This document shows, in pieces, positions 34,314-42,223 of a stretch of 64,000 nt of DNA. Origin of the DNA: Thiohalocapsa sp. ML1 (lineage in GTDB: Bacteria; Pseudomonadota; Gammaproteobacteria; Chromatiales; Chromatiaceae); assembly GCF_001469165.1 (NCBI RefSeq), contig NZ_JABX01000026.1:17839-81838 (forward strand), written 5' to 3'. A model generated the notes under the pieces. It saw nothing but the letters and a program-made list of their open reading frames with translations, was not told the origin of the DNA and did no database searches. Positions within the stretch are counted from its first letter, which is position 1, and each line of letters opens with the position of its first letter. The translations under genes and the position numbers were made by a program.

Positions 34314-35492
34314 ATGATACCTCGCGCCGTTCGCTCAAAAGTCGAAGCTGCCCTGGCACGCCAGGCCGCGGTCGCCCTCATCGGGCCGCGCCAGGTCGGC
34401 AAGACCACCCTCGCCCACGAGATCGCCAAGACTCGGCCGTCCATCTACCTGGACCTCGAGGCCGCGGCGGACCGGGACAAGCTCTCCGAGCCGGTGCTCT
34501 TCCTGGATAGACACGTCGACAAGCTCGTCATTCTCGACGAGATCCACCGGGTGCCTGCCCTGTTCGAGGCGCTCCGCGGGATCATCGACGCCGGCCGGCG
34601 CGCCGGACGCCGTACAGGACGCTTCCTCATCCTGGGATCGGCGACCATCGACCTGCTGCGCCAGTCCGGGGAAAGCTTGGCCGGTCGAATCACCTATGTG
34701 GATCTCGCCCCGCTGACGGTTGACGAAGTAGACCGCGGCGACCTCGAGCAGCTTTGGCTGCGCGGCGGATTCCCCGACAGCTTCTTGGCGGCCACCGACG
34801 ACGACAGCCTGGCGCTGCGCGAGAGCTTTGTCCGCACCTATCTGGAACGCGATGTGCCGATGTTCGGACCGCGCATCCCGGCGGAGACCCTGAGACGCCT
34901 CTGGACCATGCTGGCGCACAACCAGGGCACCCTGCTCAACGCCTCACGCCTGGCCTCGAGCCTGAGTGTGTCGGCGCCAACCGTCAGCAGTTACATCGAC
35001 CTGCTGGTGGACCTGCTTCTGGTACGCCGACTGCCGCCGTTCCATGCCAATGTGGGCAAACGTCTGGTCAAATCCCCGAAGACCTATGTCCGGGACAGCG
35101 GCCTGACGCATGCACTACTCAACATCGAGACTGTCGAGGATCTGCTCGGGCACCCCGTGTCCGGCCCGAGCTGGGAGGGTTTCGTCATCGAGAACCTGGT
35201 CACGGCTGCCCCAAGCCGAACCCAGACCAGCTTCTACCGCACGGCAGCCGGCGCCGAGATCGACCTGCTCCTGGAGCTTGGCGGCAGCCGGGGCACTTGG
35301 GCGGTCGAGATCAAGCGCAGCCTCGCGGCCAAGCCCCAGCGCGGCTTCTACAACGCGGTCGAGGACATCCAACCGGCGAAGGCCTTCGTCATTCATGCCG
35401 GCGAGGACCGTTATCCGATCGCGGAGAGTGTCGAGGCGGTCGGGCTGCGGGAGATGGTTGGACTGTTGAGTGGGGGGACGACCGAGAGCTGA
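34314..35492 (+). CDS. AAA ATPase with DUF4143 domain
   Basis: 392-residue protein of the AAA_14/DUF4143 family. Walker A GPRQVGKTT (24-32), Walker B KLVILDEIH (about 73-81), sensor LILGSAT, arginine-rich finger region, then a winged-helix segment (NASRLASSLSVSAPTVSSYI) and DUF4143 with a PD-(D/E)xK-like core (GAEIDLLLELGG...TWAVEIKRS). Functions of this common accessory family are unknown; links to toxin-antitoxin-like or defence roles are proposed. It sits between two 116-bp direct repeats and has an atypical AT-rich promoter, both signs of acquisition. Length is normal, with no visible defect. Confidence 0.92.
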   Translation: MIPRAVRSKVEAALARQAAVALIGPRQVGKTTLAHEIAKTRPSIYLDLEAAADRDKLSEPVLFLDRHVDKLVILDEIHRVPALFEALRGIIDAGRRAGRRTGRFLILGSATIDLLRQSGESLAGRITYVDLAPLTVDEVDRGDLEQLWLRGGFPDSFLAATDDDSLALRESFVRTYLERDVPMFGPRIPAETLRRLWTMLAHNQGTLLNASRLASSLSVSAPTVSSYIDLLVDLLLVRRLPPFHANVGKRLVKSPKTYVRDSGLTHALLNIETVEDLLGHPVSGPSWEGFVIENLVTAAPSRTQTSFYRTAAGAEIDLLLELGGSRGTWAVEIKRSLAAKPQRGFYNAVEDIQPAKAFVIHAGEDRYPIAESVEAVGLREMVGLLSGGTTES

Positions 35493-35551
35493 TGGCCGCC
35501 GGGGCGCGTACGGAAGCTGGTGCCGAGGACCGAGATGGGCGCGGCTCCTGC

Positions 35552-35667
35552 CCGCGCGGGCCGGCTGAAGCCGGCGTACCCGGGGTCAGCGCAGTTGGCC
35601 GTCGGGGCCGACGACCTGCTCGATGATGGCGCGGATGCCTTCGTGGTTCATGAGCCGCCCGAAGGCG
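35552..35667. repeat. 116-bp direct repeat, right copy
   Basis: Partner of 34013-34128. This copy contains the intact 3' end of the gene at 35586-36146 and the palindrome GGGCCGGCTGAAGCCGGCG just beyond its stop. The arrangement resembles an insertion that duplicated a gene's 3' end. Confidence 0.88.
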
Positions 35668-36146
35668 GGATGGTTGCGCAGGGCCTCGATGTTGCCGGAC
35701 ATGACGAGCCCCATGAGCTCGGGGTCGGCGAGCGCGGCTTTAAGCTGGGGATCCTGCTGCAAGGCCATGATGGACTCCATCACACCCTGATCGCCGATGA
35801 GGCGGCGTTGCAGACCCTCGATGTCGGCCGCCGAGACGGCCGCGGCCGGATCGGCGCCCGTCGGTGCGCCGGGCGCAGCCCCCCAAGCACCCGCGGCACC
35901 ACCACCCGTATCGTCGGCGCGGCTCATGCGCCGCACGCGGGAGGCGTCGACGGTGACCTCACCAAGCGCGGGGGTGCGGATGCGATAGACGCCGTCGGCA
36001 AGGCTGAGCGGCTCGCCGACGACGACGCTGCCGTCGTCAAGCTCGAAGCGGGCAAGGTCTCCGGCGCCGACGGCAAGGCCCGCCACGGCAAAGGCGCCGG
36101 CGAGCAGCAGGGCGGGCAGAGAGCGTCCGAGGTTGGTGCTGGGCAT
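35586..36146 (-). CDS. Secreted protein with STI1-like helical C-terminus
   Basis: 186 residues. Signal peptide (SLPALLLAGAFAVAGLAVGAG, about 9-29), then a small beta domain (RFELDDGSVVVGEPLSLADGVYRIRT), a Gly/Ala/Pro linker and a C-terminal helical segment MESIMALQQDPQLKAALADP followed by LMGLVMSGNIEALRNHPAFG, the DP-x-L/N-P pattern of STI1/heat-shock chaperonin-binding motifs. Function unknown; a periplasmic chaperone-like role is speculative. Its last about 27 codons are duplicated at 34047-34128. It lies 12 nt downstream of the isochorismatase-family gene, same strand, so an operon is likely. Confidence 0.75.
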   Translation of the reverse strand: MPSTNLGRSLPALLLAGAFAVAGLAVGAGDLARFELDDGSVVVGEPLSLADGVYRIRTPALGEVTVDASRVRRMSRADDTGGGAAGAWGAAPGAPTGADPAAAVSAADIEGLQRRLIGDQGVMESIMALQQDPQLKAALADPELMGLVMSGNIEALRNHPAFGRLMNHEGIRAIIEQVVGPDGQLR

Positions 36147-36158
36147 GGCGGCGGCTCC

Positions 36159-36833
36159 TCAGGCGAGGCCCATGATGGCGCGAAGCTCCGCGCTGGTGAC
36201 CACGTGGCAGTAGATCATGTTGATGATGGCCAGCTCCTGCTCATGCAGCGCGTCGGTGCCGGCGGCGCAGCAGTCCTCCACCAGCACGACGTTGAAGCTC
36301 TCGTCGGCGAGGCTGCGCACCGTGGAGCTCACGCACTGATCGGTGTAGATGCCGGCGACGATGACGTTGCGGATGCCCATGTTGCCGAGCACGAGCCGCA
36401 GATTGGTGCCGGTGAGCGCGCTGTCCGTGGTCTTGGTGACGACGATCTCGCCGGGCGCGGGCGCGAGCTCCGGCACGATCTGCGATGCCTCCGTGGTGAG
36501 CGGCATCAGCAGGTTGTTCCAGCCCGGCATCTTCTGGCTCAAGGAGCGGTCGCGACCGTCCTCCAGCAGGCAGGCGATGCGCGCATGGATCACGTCGATG
36601 CCATTGGCACGGAAGCTGTCCTGCAACGCGCGCAGGCGCGGGATGACGGTGCCGCGCATGCGCTCGTGGAACGGCGCCCAGCGCGCGCGCTCGGCGGGAT
36701 CATCATGCAGCGCCATGCCGTAGTTCTGCACATCGATGCAGAGCAGCGCGGTCTCGGCCGGCGGCAGGTGCAGCTCCTCGGGCTCTGGTGCGCCCTGGTA
36801 GTAGAAGGAGCGGTGGCGGGTTTTCCAGGACAT
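36159..36833 (-). CDS. Isochorismatase-family cysteine hydrolase
   Basis: 224 residues from ATG 36833, preceded by AGGAG. The catalytic triad of the family is present: D34 (LLCIDVQNYG), K134 (IVVTKTTDSAL) and C167 (GIYTDQCVSSTVRS), with the cis-peptide VAG before it. It falls in the broad amidohydrolase branch (nicotinamidase, ureidoacrylate/biuret-type hydrolases) rather than true isochorismatase, since no carrier domain or siderophore genes are near. The substrate cannot be named. Divergent from the DUF6858-like gene. Confidence 0.9.
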   Translation of the reverse strand: MSWKTRHRSFYYQGAPEPEELHLPPAETALLCIDVQNYGMALHDDPAERARWAPFHERMRGTVIPRLRALQDSFRANGIDVIHARIACLLEDGRDRSLSQKMPGWNNLLMPLTTEASQIVPELAPAPGEIVVTKTTDSALTGTNLRLVLGNMGIRNVIVAGIYTDQCVSSTVRSLADESFNVVLVEDCCAAGTDALHEQELAIINMIYCHVVTSAELRAIMGLA

Positions 36834-37025
36834 GGGCGTCTCCTGTGCGCGGGCTTCGGGAGCGCCCCACTGTGCCAGATTGCGCGCGGCGGGCACAGGG
36901 CGCCGGTCACACGCCGCCGGCATGCGGCTCGCGAGCGCTGCGAATCTTCAATGCCTTCGGTGCGCGAATCCCTAGAATTCCGCTGCACTATCACCCATGC
37001 GACCAAAGCTCCGACGAGAACGACG

Positions 37026-37436
37026 ATGAAACAGACCCTGCTCCAAGAGAAGTACCCCGTCTACACGCTGGAAGTGCCGAAGGAGGAGTGCCGCTATGCC
37101 GACGTCGACGCGATCCTGACCTATCTGCGCGACTGCGTCGAGGCGCACCCGGTGGCGCAGATGATCGCCGAGTTTGACCATCACGCCCACACCAGCGCGC
37201 TGCCGGAGGGCGAGATCGCAGGCGACATCAAGGCCGCCAAGCACGTCGTGTTTTGCTTCGGCACGCACCTGCCGAACCCGCACGTGATGGCCGTGCGCCC
37301 GCGCTCTATCGGCGTCGCGGACATGGGCGATCGTTTCGTCTTGAGCTTCCTGGAGGCGCCGATGCCGCTCGCGAACAACGCCATGGAGTCGTGGGTGAAG
37401 GCCATGGTGTCGCAGGCCGACGTGGCCGCAGCCTGA
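37026..37436 (+). CDS. Conserved small cytosolic protein (DUF6858-like)
   Basis: 136 residues from ATG 37026; the open frame extends far upstream, but that part is only antisense to neighbours. Features: QEKYPVYTLEVPKEECRYADV, AHPVAQMIAEFDHHAHTSAL with a His-rich DHHAH motif, HVVFCFGTHLPNPHVMAVRP and RSIGVADMGDRFVLSFLEAP. I recall this pattern as a family of sulfur-oxidising and related Proteobacteria numbered DUF6858, though the number is from memory. The His cluster and Cys suggest metal or cofactor contact (inference). No signal peptide or TM. Monocistronic. Confidence 0.7.
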   Translation: MKQTLLQEKYPVYTLEVPKEECRYADVDAILTYLRDCVEAHPVAQMIAEFDHHAHTSALPEGEIAGDIKAAKHVVFCFGTHLPNPHVMAVRPRSIGVADMGDRFVLSFLEAPMPLANNAMESWVKAMVSQADVAAA

Positions 37437-37524
37437 CCACCGGCCAAACCGGTGCGGCCTCAGCCGCACCCGGACCGAGATCGGAATCGAGACTGGACGC
37501 GAGCAATCCCGCGCCCGCCGCCGA

Positions 37525-38073
37525 TCAGGCCCCGACGCGCCCCTTCGCCACGGTCTCGGCGGTAATCTCCCCCGCCGCCATCCGCTCCACCTTCGCGAGC
37601 ACCTGGGCTTCCAGGTCGCGCTTGAACTGCGCGACGCGCGCGAGCAGCGCCGCGTCGCCGACGGCGAGGATCTGCGCCGCCAAGAGCCCCGCGTTGCGGG
37701 CGCCGTCGATGGCGACGGTCGCCACCGGCACGCCGGGCGGCATCTGCACGATGGACAGGAGCGAGTCCTGCCCGGACAGGGCCTTGCTCTTCACCGGCAC
37801 GCCGATGACCGGCAGCGGCGAGATGGCCGCGGCCATACCCGGCAGATGGGCGGCGCCGCCGGCGCCGGCGATGATGACCTTGAGCCCGCGGTCCATGGCG
37901 CTCGCGGCATAGTCGTAGAGCCGCTTTGGGGTGCGGTGCGCGGAGACGATGGTCATCTCGAAGGGCACGCCGAGCTCCGTCAGCGCGTCGGCGGCGGCCT
38001 GCATGACCGGCAGGTCGGAGTCGCTGCCCATGATGATGCCCACCAGCGGGGCCGATGCTGCGGGGTCGCTCAT
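37525..38073 (-). CDS. purE: N5-carboxyaminoimidazole ribonucleotide mutase PurE
   Basis: 182-residue class I PurE, converting N5-CAIR to CAIR in purine synthesis. Signatures: [16 protein letters not shown], the [13 protein letters not shown] active-site loop, [13 protein letters not shown] and [21 protein letters not shown]. Start ATG 38073 overlaps the purK stop by four bases, the standard coupled purK-purE order. An extra C-terminal Glu/Lys-rich helix is normal. Pairs with PurK to bypass the vertebrate-type carboxylase. Confidence 0.96.
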   Translation of the reverse strand: MSDPAASAPLVGIIMGSDSDLPVMQAAADALTELGVPFEMTIVSAHRTPKRLYDYAASAMDRGLKVIIAGAGGAAHLPGMAAAISPLPVIGVPVKSKALSGQDSLLSIVQMPPGVPVATVAIDGARNAGLLAAQILAVGDAALLARVAQFKRDLEAQVLAKVERMAAGEITAETVAKGRVGA

Positions 38074-39236
38074 GCGATCTCCTCTCCTTCGATGCGGATC
38101 AGCGCGCGCACCTGTTCGGCCTTCGCGCGGGCCTGCTCGACGTCGGCGTCGAGCACGGTGACGTGGCCCATCTTGCGATGGGCGCGGGTCTCGGCCTTGC
38201 CGTACAGGTGCACCGAGACGCCCGGGATCGCGAGCGCCGCGCGCAGCCCGCGGATGACGGGCCGGCCCTTGAAGCCGGGCTCGCCGAGTAGGTTCAGCAT
38301 CGCCGCCGGGCAGAGCAGGTCCGTCGCGCCGAGCGGCAGGCCGGCGATCGCGCGCAGGTGCTGCTCGAACTGGTCCGTGGTGCAAGCCTCGATGGTGTAG
38401 TGGCCGGAGTTGTGCGTGCGCGGCGCGACCTCATTGACCAGCAGCTCGCCGGCCTCGGTCAGGAACATCTCGACGCCGAAGATGCCGACCCCCATCAGCG
38501 CCTCCACGGTGTCCACCGCGAGCCGCCGGGCCGCCGCCGCGGTGGCGGCATCGATGCGCGCCGGCGCGATGAGCAGGTCCAGCACGTTCTCGGCCGGGCG
38601 CATGCACATTTCCACCACCGGATAGGCGACGGTGCCGCCGTCCTGCCCGCGGGCGACCATGACGGCCAGCTCGAGCCGCGCCGGCACGAAGCGCTCCACC
38701 AGCGACGGCACCGGCAGATGCTTGGCGAAATCGGCGGCCTCGCGCATCACCTGCACGCCGCGGCCGTCGTAGCCGCCGCGACGGGCCTTTTGCACCAGCG
38801 GATAGCCGAAGGCCGCGAAGGCTTCGGCCGACGGCGCATCCGCGGCCTCGAACCCGGCGCTCGGGATGCCGGCGTCGGCCAGCACCTGCTTCTGGCGCAG
38901 CTTGTCCTGGATGTCCGCGAGCAGCCCGGGGCAGGGGTAGATGCGATGGCCCTCGCGCAACAGCTCGGCCAGCACGTCGGTGTCGATATCCTCGATGTCG
39001 AAGGTCGTCACGTCGCAGGCCGTGACCAGCTCGCGCAGCGCCGCCGGGTCGTGGTAGGTGCCGACGATCTGCTGGCCGGAGAGCTGCCCCGCCGGGCTGT
39101 TCGGGTAGGGGTCGAGCACGGTGCAGACGCAGCCGATGCGCTTGGCGGCGGCCACCAGCATGCGCCCGAGCTGGCCGCCGCCGATGATGCCGATATGCGC
39201 GACGGGGTAGGGGTAGCGATCTTCGCCGATGCTCAT
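38070..39236 (-). CDS. purK: N5-carboxyaminoimidazole ribonucleotide synthase PurK
   Basis: 388-residue ATP-grasp enzyme that carboxylates AIR using ATP and bicarbonate. N-terminal [20 protein letters not shown], central [19 protein letters not shown] (ATP-grasp loop) and the metal-binding [26 protein letters not shown] split across about 265-290, followed by [23 protein letters not shown] 39236 overlaps the LysR gene stop as ATGA, and its own stop overlaps the purE start, so lysR-purK-purE are translationally coupled. Use of bicarbonate makes the tie to a carbon-fixation regulator noteworthy. Confidence 0.96.
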   Translation of the reverse strand: MSIGEDRYPYPVAHIGIIGGGQLGRMLVAAAKRIGCVCTVLDPYPNSPAGQLSGQQIVGTYHDPAALRELVTACDVTTFDIEDIDTDVLAELLREGHRIYPCPGLLADIQDKLRQKQVLADAGIPSAGFEAADAPSAEAFAAFGYPLVQKARRGGYDGRGVQVMREAADFAKHLPVPSLVERFVPARLELAVMVARGQDGGTVAYPVVEMCMRPAENVLDLLIAPARIDAATAAAARRLAVDTVEALMGVGIFGVEMFLTEAGELLVNEVAPRTHNSGHYTIEACTTDQFEQHLRAIAGLPLGATDLLCPAAMLNLLGEPGFKGRPVIRGLRAALAIPGVSVHLYGKAETRAHRKMGHVTVLDADVEQARAKAEQVRALIRIEGEEIA

Positions 39237-40264
39237 GTGCTGGCGCCCGCCTCGCGCCGCAGGCGCTCGCGGGTCTCCTCGAAGGCGGCCTTGGCCATGG
39301 CGAGCCGGACCTGGATCTCCGGCTCGTAGGCGATGGCGAAGTCGAGAAAGGTGCGCGCCACGAGCGACAGCTCCCGCCCGCGCCAATACACCAGATGCCA
39401 GCGGCGCATGATCGGGAAACCCTGCACGTCGAGCAGCGCAAGCCCGCCGCCGACGCTCTCCAGCCGCAGGGAATGCAGCGACAGCACCGAGATGCCCAGA
39501 CCGCCGACGATGGCGTGCTTGATGGCCTCGTTGCTGCCGAGCTGCATGCGCACGCGCGGGGTCAGGCCGTGCTCGTTGAAGCACTTGACGACGGCATCGC
39601 GGATGCCGGAGCCCGGCTCGCGCAGGATCAGGTTCTCCTCGACCAAACGGTCGAAGGGGATGTCGTGCTCCAGCGCCAGCGGGTGGTCGACCCGCGCGAC
39701 CACCACCAGGGGGTTCGGTGCGAACGGGATGGACTCGACCTGGTCGTGGTCGTCCCGAGGCTGGCCCGCGACGTAGAGGTCGTCGTCGTGGGCCATCAGG
39801 CGTTCCAGAATGTGCTCGCGGTTGGTGACGCCGAGGGACACCTCGATGCCCGGATACTCCTTGCAGAAGGCCCCCAGGATCTCCGGCGCGACGTATTTGG
39901 CCGTGGTCACGACGCCGAGCCGCAGGCGCCCGCGCTTCAAGCCCTTCAGGTCGGAGAGCTTGACCTCCAGGTCCGTCAGCGTGCCGAGGATCTCGCGACA
40001 AGCGCCATAGACCTCGCGGCCGGCGTCGGTGGGCTCCACGGTGCGGCCCACGTGGCGGAACAGCGGCGTGCCCAGGGTCTCGGACAGCTTCTTGATCTGC
40101 ATCGACACCGTGGGCTGGGTCAGGAACAGCTCCTCGGCGGCGCGCGTAAAACTGCCGAGCCGCACGATGGCCTCCAGCAGTTGCAACTGGCGCAGCGTGG
40201 CGTGGCGGATGAGATAGTCCGCGCCCCCGGGAAAGGGGTAGCGGCCGTCGTGGGCGTGGGACAT
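39233..40264 (-). CDS. LysR-family regulator, CbbR/CmpR-like
   Basis: 343 residues from ATG 40264. N-terminal HTH (about 18-77: TLRQLQLLEAIVRLGSFTRA, LTQPTVSMQIKKLSETLG) and a two-lobed co-inducer domain (RGRLRLGVVTTAKYVAPEIL, LGVTNREHILERLMAHDDDL, REPGSGIRDAVVKCFNEHG). Length and sequence resemble CbbR/RbcR/CmpR regulators of RuBisCO and inorganic-carbon genes. It lies downstream of the carboxysome operon on the same strand rather than divergent from cbbL, and is coupled to purK by an ATGA overlap. Regulation of the cbb/cso operon is likely but unproven. Confidence 0.88.
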   Translation of the reverse strand: MSHAHDGRYPFPGGADYLIRHATLRQLQLLEAIVRLGSFTRAAEELFLTQPTVSMQIKKLSETLGTPLFRHVGRTVEPTDAGREVYGACREILGTLTDLEVKLSDLKGLKRGRLRLGVVTTAKYVAPEILGAFCKEYPGIEVSLGVTNREHILERLMAHDDDLYVAGQPRDDHDQVESIPFAPNPLVVVARVDHPLALEHDIPFDRLVEENLILREPGSGIRDAVVKCFNEHGLTPRVRMQLGSNEAIKHAIVGGLGISVLSLHSLRLESVGGGLALLDVQGFPIMRRWHLVYWRGRELSLVARTFLDFAIAYEPEIQVRLAMAKAAFEETRERLRREAGAST

Positions 40265-40404
40265 GCTGGCGTTGCCGTGCGCACTTGGCGTCTGCCGCCG
40301 CTGCCGGCCGCGCGGCCGTTGGGCCGAGTCGGCCGCAGGCGGCTCGTCAGTGCTTCCGCTGCGATTCACCGTCGTCGAGCAAGACGCGGCAGCATAGCGC
40401 GATC

Positions 40405-40430
40405 ACGCGCCCTGCTCCAGCGGGGCGCGT
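40405..40430. terminator. Hairpin between carboxysome operon and lysR
   Basis: ACGCGCCC-N10-GGGCGCGT, an 8-bp perfect stem, in the 246-nt gap between the last carboxysome-operon gene and the LysR start. There is no T-run after it on the minus strand, so it may be a weak or factor-dependent terminator or just a hairpin. The rest of the gap shows no gene. Confidence 0.4.
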
Positions 40431-40510
40431 CAATGCAACGCGTTGTTAGGGCCACGGACGGATCGAGCGCCTAGGCGGCGCCGTTCCGGCGGGCGTGCCG
40501 CCGGCCGGGC

Positions 40511-40693
40511 TCAGTCGGGCCAGATGCGCGGTGCGGCCTGGAAGGGGTCGTCGCGCTGCGGCGGCAGCGCCGGGCCGCCGGTGGCGTCGGCGGTCTTCTC
40601 GGTGCTGCCGCGGCGGCGGCTGGTGGCGGCGCTGGTGCGCCGAGCCGGGGTCGCGGTGCTGGTGCCCTCTGCGGTCGCCTGCTCTTCGCTCAT
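40511..40693 (-). CDS. Disordered 60-aa protein, candidate orphan alpha-McdB
   Basis: Short protein, almost wholly low complexity: acidic start MSEEQATAEG, a Thr/Ser/Arg-rich centre (TPARRTSAATSRRRGSTEK), then Pro-rich GPALPPQRDDPFQAAPRIWPD. The only aromatic-rich part is the end, with Trp three residues from the C-terminus. Known alpha-McdB proteins (carboxysome positioning) are small, disordered, encoded just after the ferritin/acRAF genes and carry an invariant C-terminal Trp; position and the Trp fit. The partner ParA-type McdA is absent here. The assignment is inference from context and one residue; it could be another small protein. Confidence 0.5.
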   Translation of the reverse strand: MSEEQATAEGTSTATPARRTSAATSRRRGSTEKTADATGGPALPPQRDDPFQAAPRIWPD

Positions 40694-40695
40694 GG

Positions 40696-40758
40696 ACCTC
40701 GCTCCTCAGTTGTCAGCTTTCAGTTGTAAGCTTTCAGTTGTCAGCTTTCAGTTGTCAG
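40696..40758. repeat. Alternating CAGTTGT/CAGCTTT heptamer array
   Basis: Four CAGTTGT and four CAGCTTT (one variant AAGCTTT) units alternate, i.e. a 14-bp period made of two heptamers, between the acRAF stop region and the small downstream gene. The last unit overlaps the acRAF stop codon region, so the array has entered coding sequence by about ten bases. Confidence 0.9.
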
Positions 40759-41056
40759 CTTGTAGAAAGCCATCGACGCGCTCGGCGAAGGCCTCCGCAG
40801 CGGCGCTGATCTCGTCGCTGTCGTCGTCCGCGAACAGCGCCAGGTTCACATAGGTGCGCCCGAAGCTCTGATTCGGGTAGACGCCGGTCGCTTCCGACAG
40901 GTCCGCGACCTGGTCCAGAAAGTCCCGCAGTGCGTCGTAGTCCGCAAACTCGATCCGGCGCTCCAGTCGCAGCGGTCGCTGCCGACGGCGCCAGCCGTGC
41001 GCCGGCGTCGGCGGCGCGCTCGGGGGACCCGCTGCGTCAGAAGTAGGCCCGGTCAT
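40748..41056 (-). CDS. Pterin-4a-carbinolamine dehydratase-like RuBisCO assembly factor (acRAF)
   Basis: 102 residues from ATG 41056. After a Pro/Ala-rich N-terminus, the PCD-like fold reads PLRLERRIEFADYDALRDFL, DLSEATGVYPNQSFGRTYVN and LFADDDSDEISAAAEAFAER. The canonical dehydratase His motif is replaced (VYPNQSFGRTYVN), as expected for the carboxysome-operon acRAF proteins, which assist form IA RuBisCO assembly rather than recycle pterins. It overlaps the ferritin-like gene by 20 nt. The last codons adjoin the CAGTTGT/CAGCTTT array. Confidence 0.87.
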   Translation of the reverse strand: MTGPTSDAAGPPSAPPTPAHGWRRRQRPLRLERRIEFADYDALRDFLDQVADLSEATGVYPNQSFGRTYVNLALFADDDSDEISAAAEAFAERVDGFLQADN

Positions 41057-41513
41057 CGCGACTTCCCGCCGGTGCGACGCCGAGCGTCTCGAGCCAGGCG
41101 TCGATCTCGCCCGCGTGGTGCTGCTCTTCATGCAGCAGCCCGCCGAAGAAGGCAGCGTTCTCGACATCGCCGATGCGCCGGCAGAAGTCCGTCGCCTCTT
41201 GGTACAGCGCGACGATCTCCGCCTCCAGCACCTGATCCTGCAGCAGCAGGTCGACCAGATTGCGCGCGACGCCCGCCGGGCGCAACTGCGAGGCGTTGGG
41301 CGCGACGCCCAAGCCCAGCATGCGCTTCACGAGCCGATCCGCGTGCTGGAGCTCCTCGACCACCTCGCGCCGAAAGCGGTCGCCGGCGTCCTTGAGGCCC
41401 CAGGCGTCGGCGAGCCCGGCCTGGGTCATGTACTGCTGCACGGCAGAGTACTCCAGGCTGAGCGCGCGGCCGAGGTAGCCGAGGGTGCGCGGATGGATGG
41501 AGGCGGTACGCAT
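41037..41513 (-). CDS. Carboxysome-operon bacterioferritin-like protein
   Basis: 158-residue four-helix ferritin-like protein. Candidate di-iron ligands: E21 in LEYSAVQQY, E54/H58 in VEELQHADRL, E in LEAEIVALYQEAT and E/H in LHEEQHHAGEIDAWL, so the metal site looks complete. A bacterioferritin-like gene sits after csoS1 in many alpha-carboxysome operons; its role in the carboxysome is not settled. The stop overlaps the acRAF start. It is separated from csoS1 by a 253-nt repeat-filled gap. Confidence 0.9.
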   Translation of the reverse strand: MRTASIHPRTLGYLGRALSLEYSAVQQYMTQAGLADAWGLKDAGDRFRREVVEELQHADRLVKRMLGLGVAPNASQLRPAGVARNLVDLLLQDQVLEAEIVALYQEATDFCRRIGDVENAAFFGGLLHEEQHHAGEIDAWLETLGVAPAGSRDDRAYF

Positions 41514-41766
41514 GGGGTTCAGGTGCTAGGTTCTGTGCCAGGTGCTAGATGCCAGGTGCTAGGTGCTGGGTGCTAGGTGCTAGGGGGGCGAGGCCTCAGA
41601 CCTGCCAGGGTACCGAGCGGGCGAAGGGCCGAGGGCCTAGGGCCTAGGGCCTAGGGCCGAGGAGGGCGCCCTTGGCCCTATTGCCCTCAAGCGACTTGTC
41701 GCCATAAGGCGCCGCCCAGCAATCCGGGGGCTAACCCCTAGCCCCTAGCCCCTAGCCCCTAGCCCC
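41514..41766. repeat. Heptamer array block between csoS1 and ferritin-like gene
   Basis: 253 nt containing three array types in series: GGTGCTA with variants (about 41521-41582), GGGCCTA/GGGCCGA (about 41624-41662) ending in a GAGGAGGGCGCCC block, and CTAGCCC (about 41731-41764), which abuts the csoS1 stop at 41767. It interrupts an otherwise compact operon and would fold strongly as RNA. Confidence 0.9.
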
Positions 41767-42069
41767 TCACTCAGCGTTTCCGCCCTTGGGCAGAACAGGC
41801 TCCACCTCGCGGTGCGGGCGGGCGATGATGTGCGCGGCCACCAGGCCGTCGCCGACGCGCTCGCAGGCGTCCGCACCGGCGCGCACCGCCGCGTTGACTG
41901 CACCGGTCTCGCCGCGCACCAGCACGGTGACGTAGCCGCCGCCGACGAACTCGCGACCGATCAGGCGCACTTCCGCCGCCTTGGTCATCGCGTCCGCCGC
42001 CTCGATGGCCGGCACCAGGCCGCGGGTTTCGATCATGCCGAGGGCGATGCCCATGGTCTCGCTTGCCAT
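41767..42069 (-). CDS. csoS1: Carboxysome hexameric shell protein CsoS1 (third copy)
   Basis: 100-residue BMC-H shell protein building the flat facets of the alpha-carboxysome. Full family sequence: [40 protein letters not shown] (pore loop region GGGY), [20 protein letters not shown] and [20 protein letters not shown]. It is nearly identical in protein and DNA to the neighbouring copy at 42224-42523, differing mainly in the last residues (GGNAE against GGAE). The start follows ACGGAGAG. Which of CsoS1A/B/C it equals cannot be said. Confidence 0.96.
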   Translation of the reverse strand: MASETMGIALGMIETRGLVPAIEAADAMTKAAEVRLIGREFVGGGYVTVLVRGETGAVNAAVRAGADACERVGDGLVAAHIIARPHREVEPVLPKGGNAE

Positions 42070-42117
42070 TTTTTTACTCTCCGTTGGGATTGTGCGCCGG
42101 GGGTCAGCGTCCCGACT

Positions 42118-42222
42118 TCAGGTACTAGGTGCTAGGTGCTAGGTGCTAGGTGCTAGGTACTAGGTACTAGGTGCTAGGTGCTAGGTGCTGGAGCCTAGCC
42201 CCTAGCCCCTAGCTCCTAGGCC
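42118..42222. repeat. Heptamer array between csoS1 paralogues
   Basis: About ten GGTGCTA/GGTACTA units followed by CTAGCCC and CTAGCTC units; the two halves are roughly complementary, so the mRNA spacer can form a long imperfect hairpin. The right end abuts the stop of csoS1 at 42224. Confidence 0.92.
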
Positions 42223-42223
42223 C

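Noticed and set aside
41521..42222. Heptamer blocks considered as CRISPR arrays
   Set aside because: Units are 7 bp with no unique spacers and no cas genes nearby.
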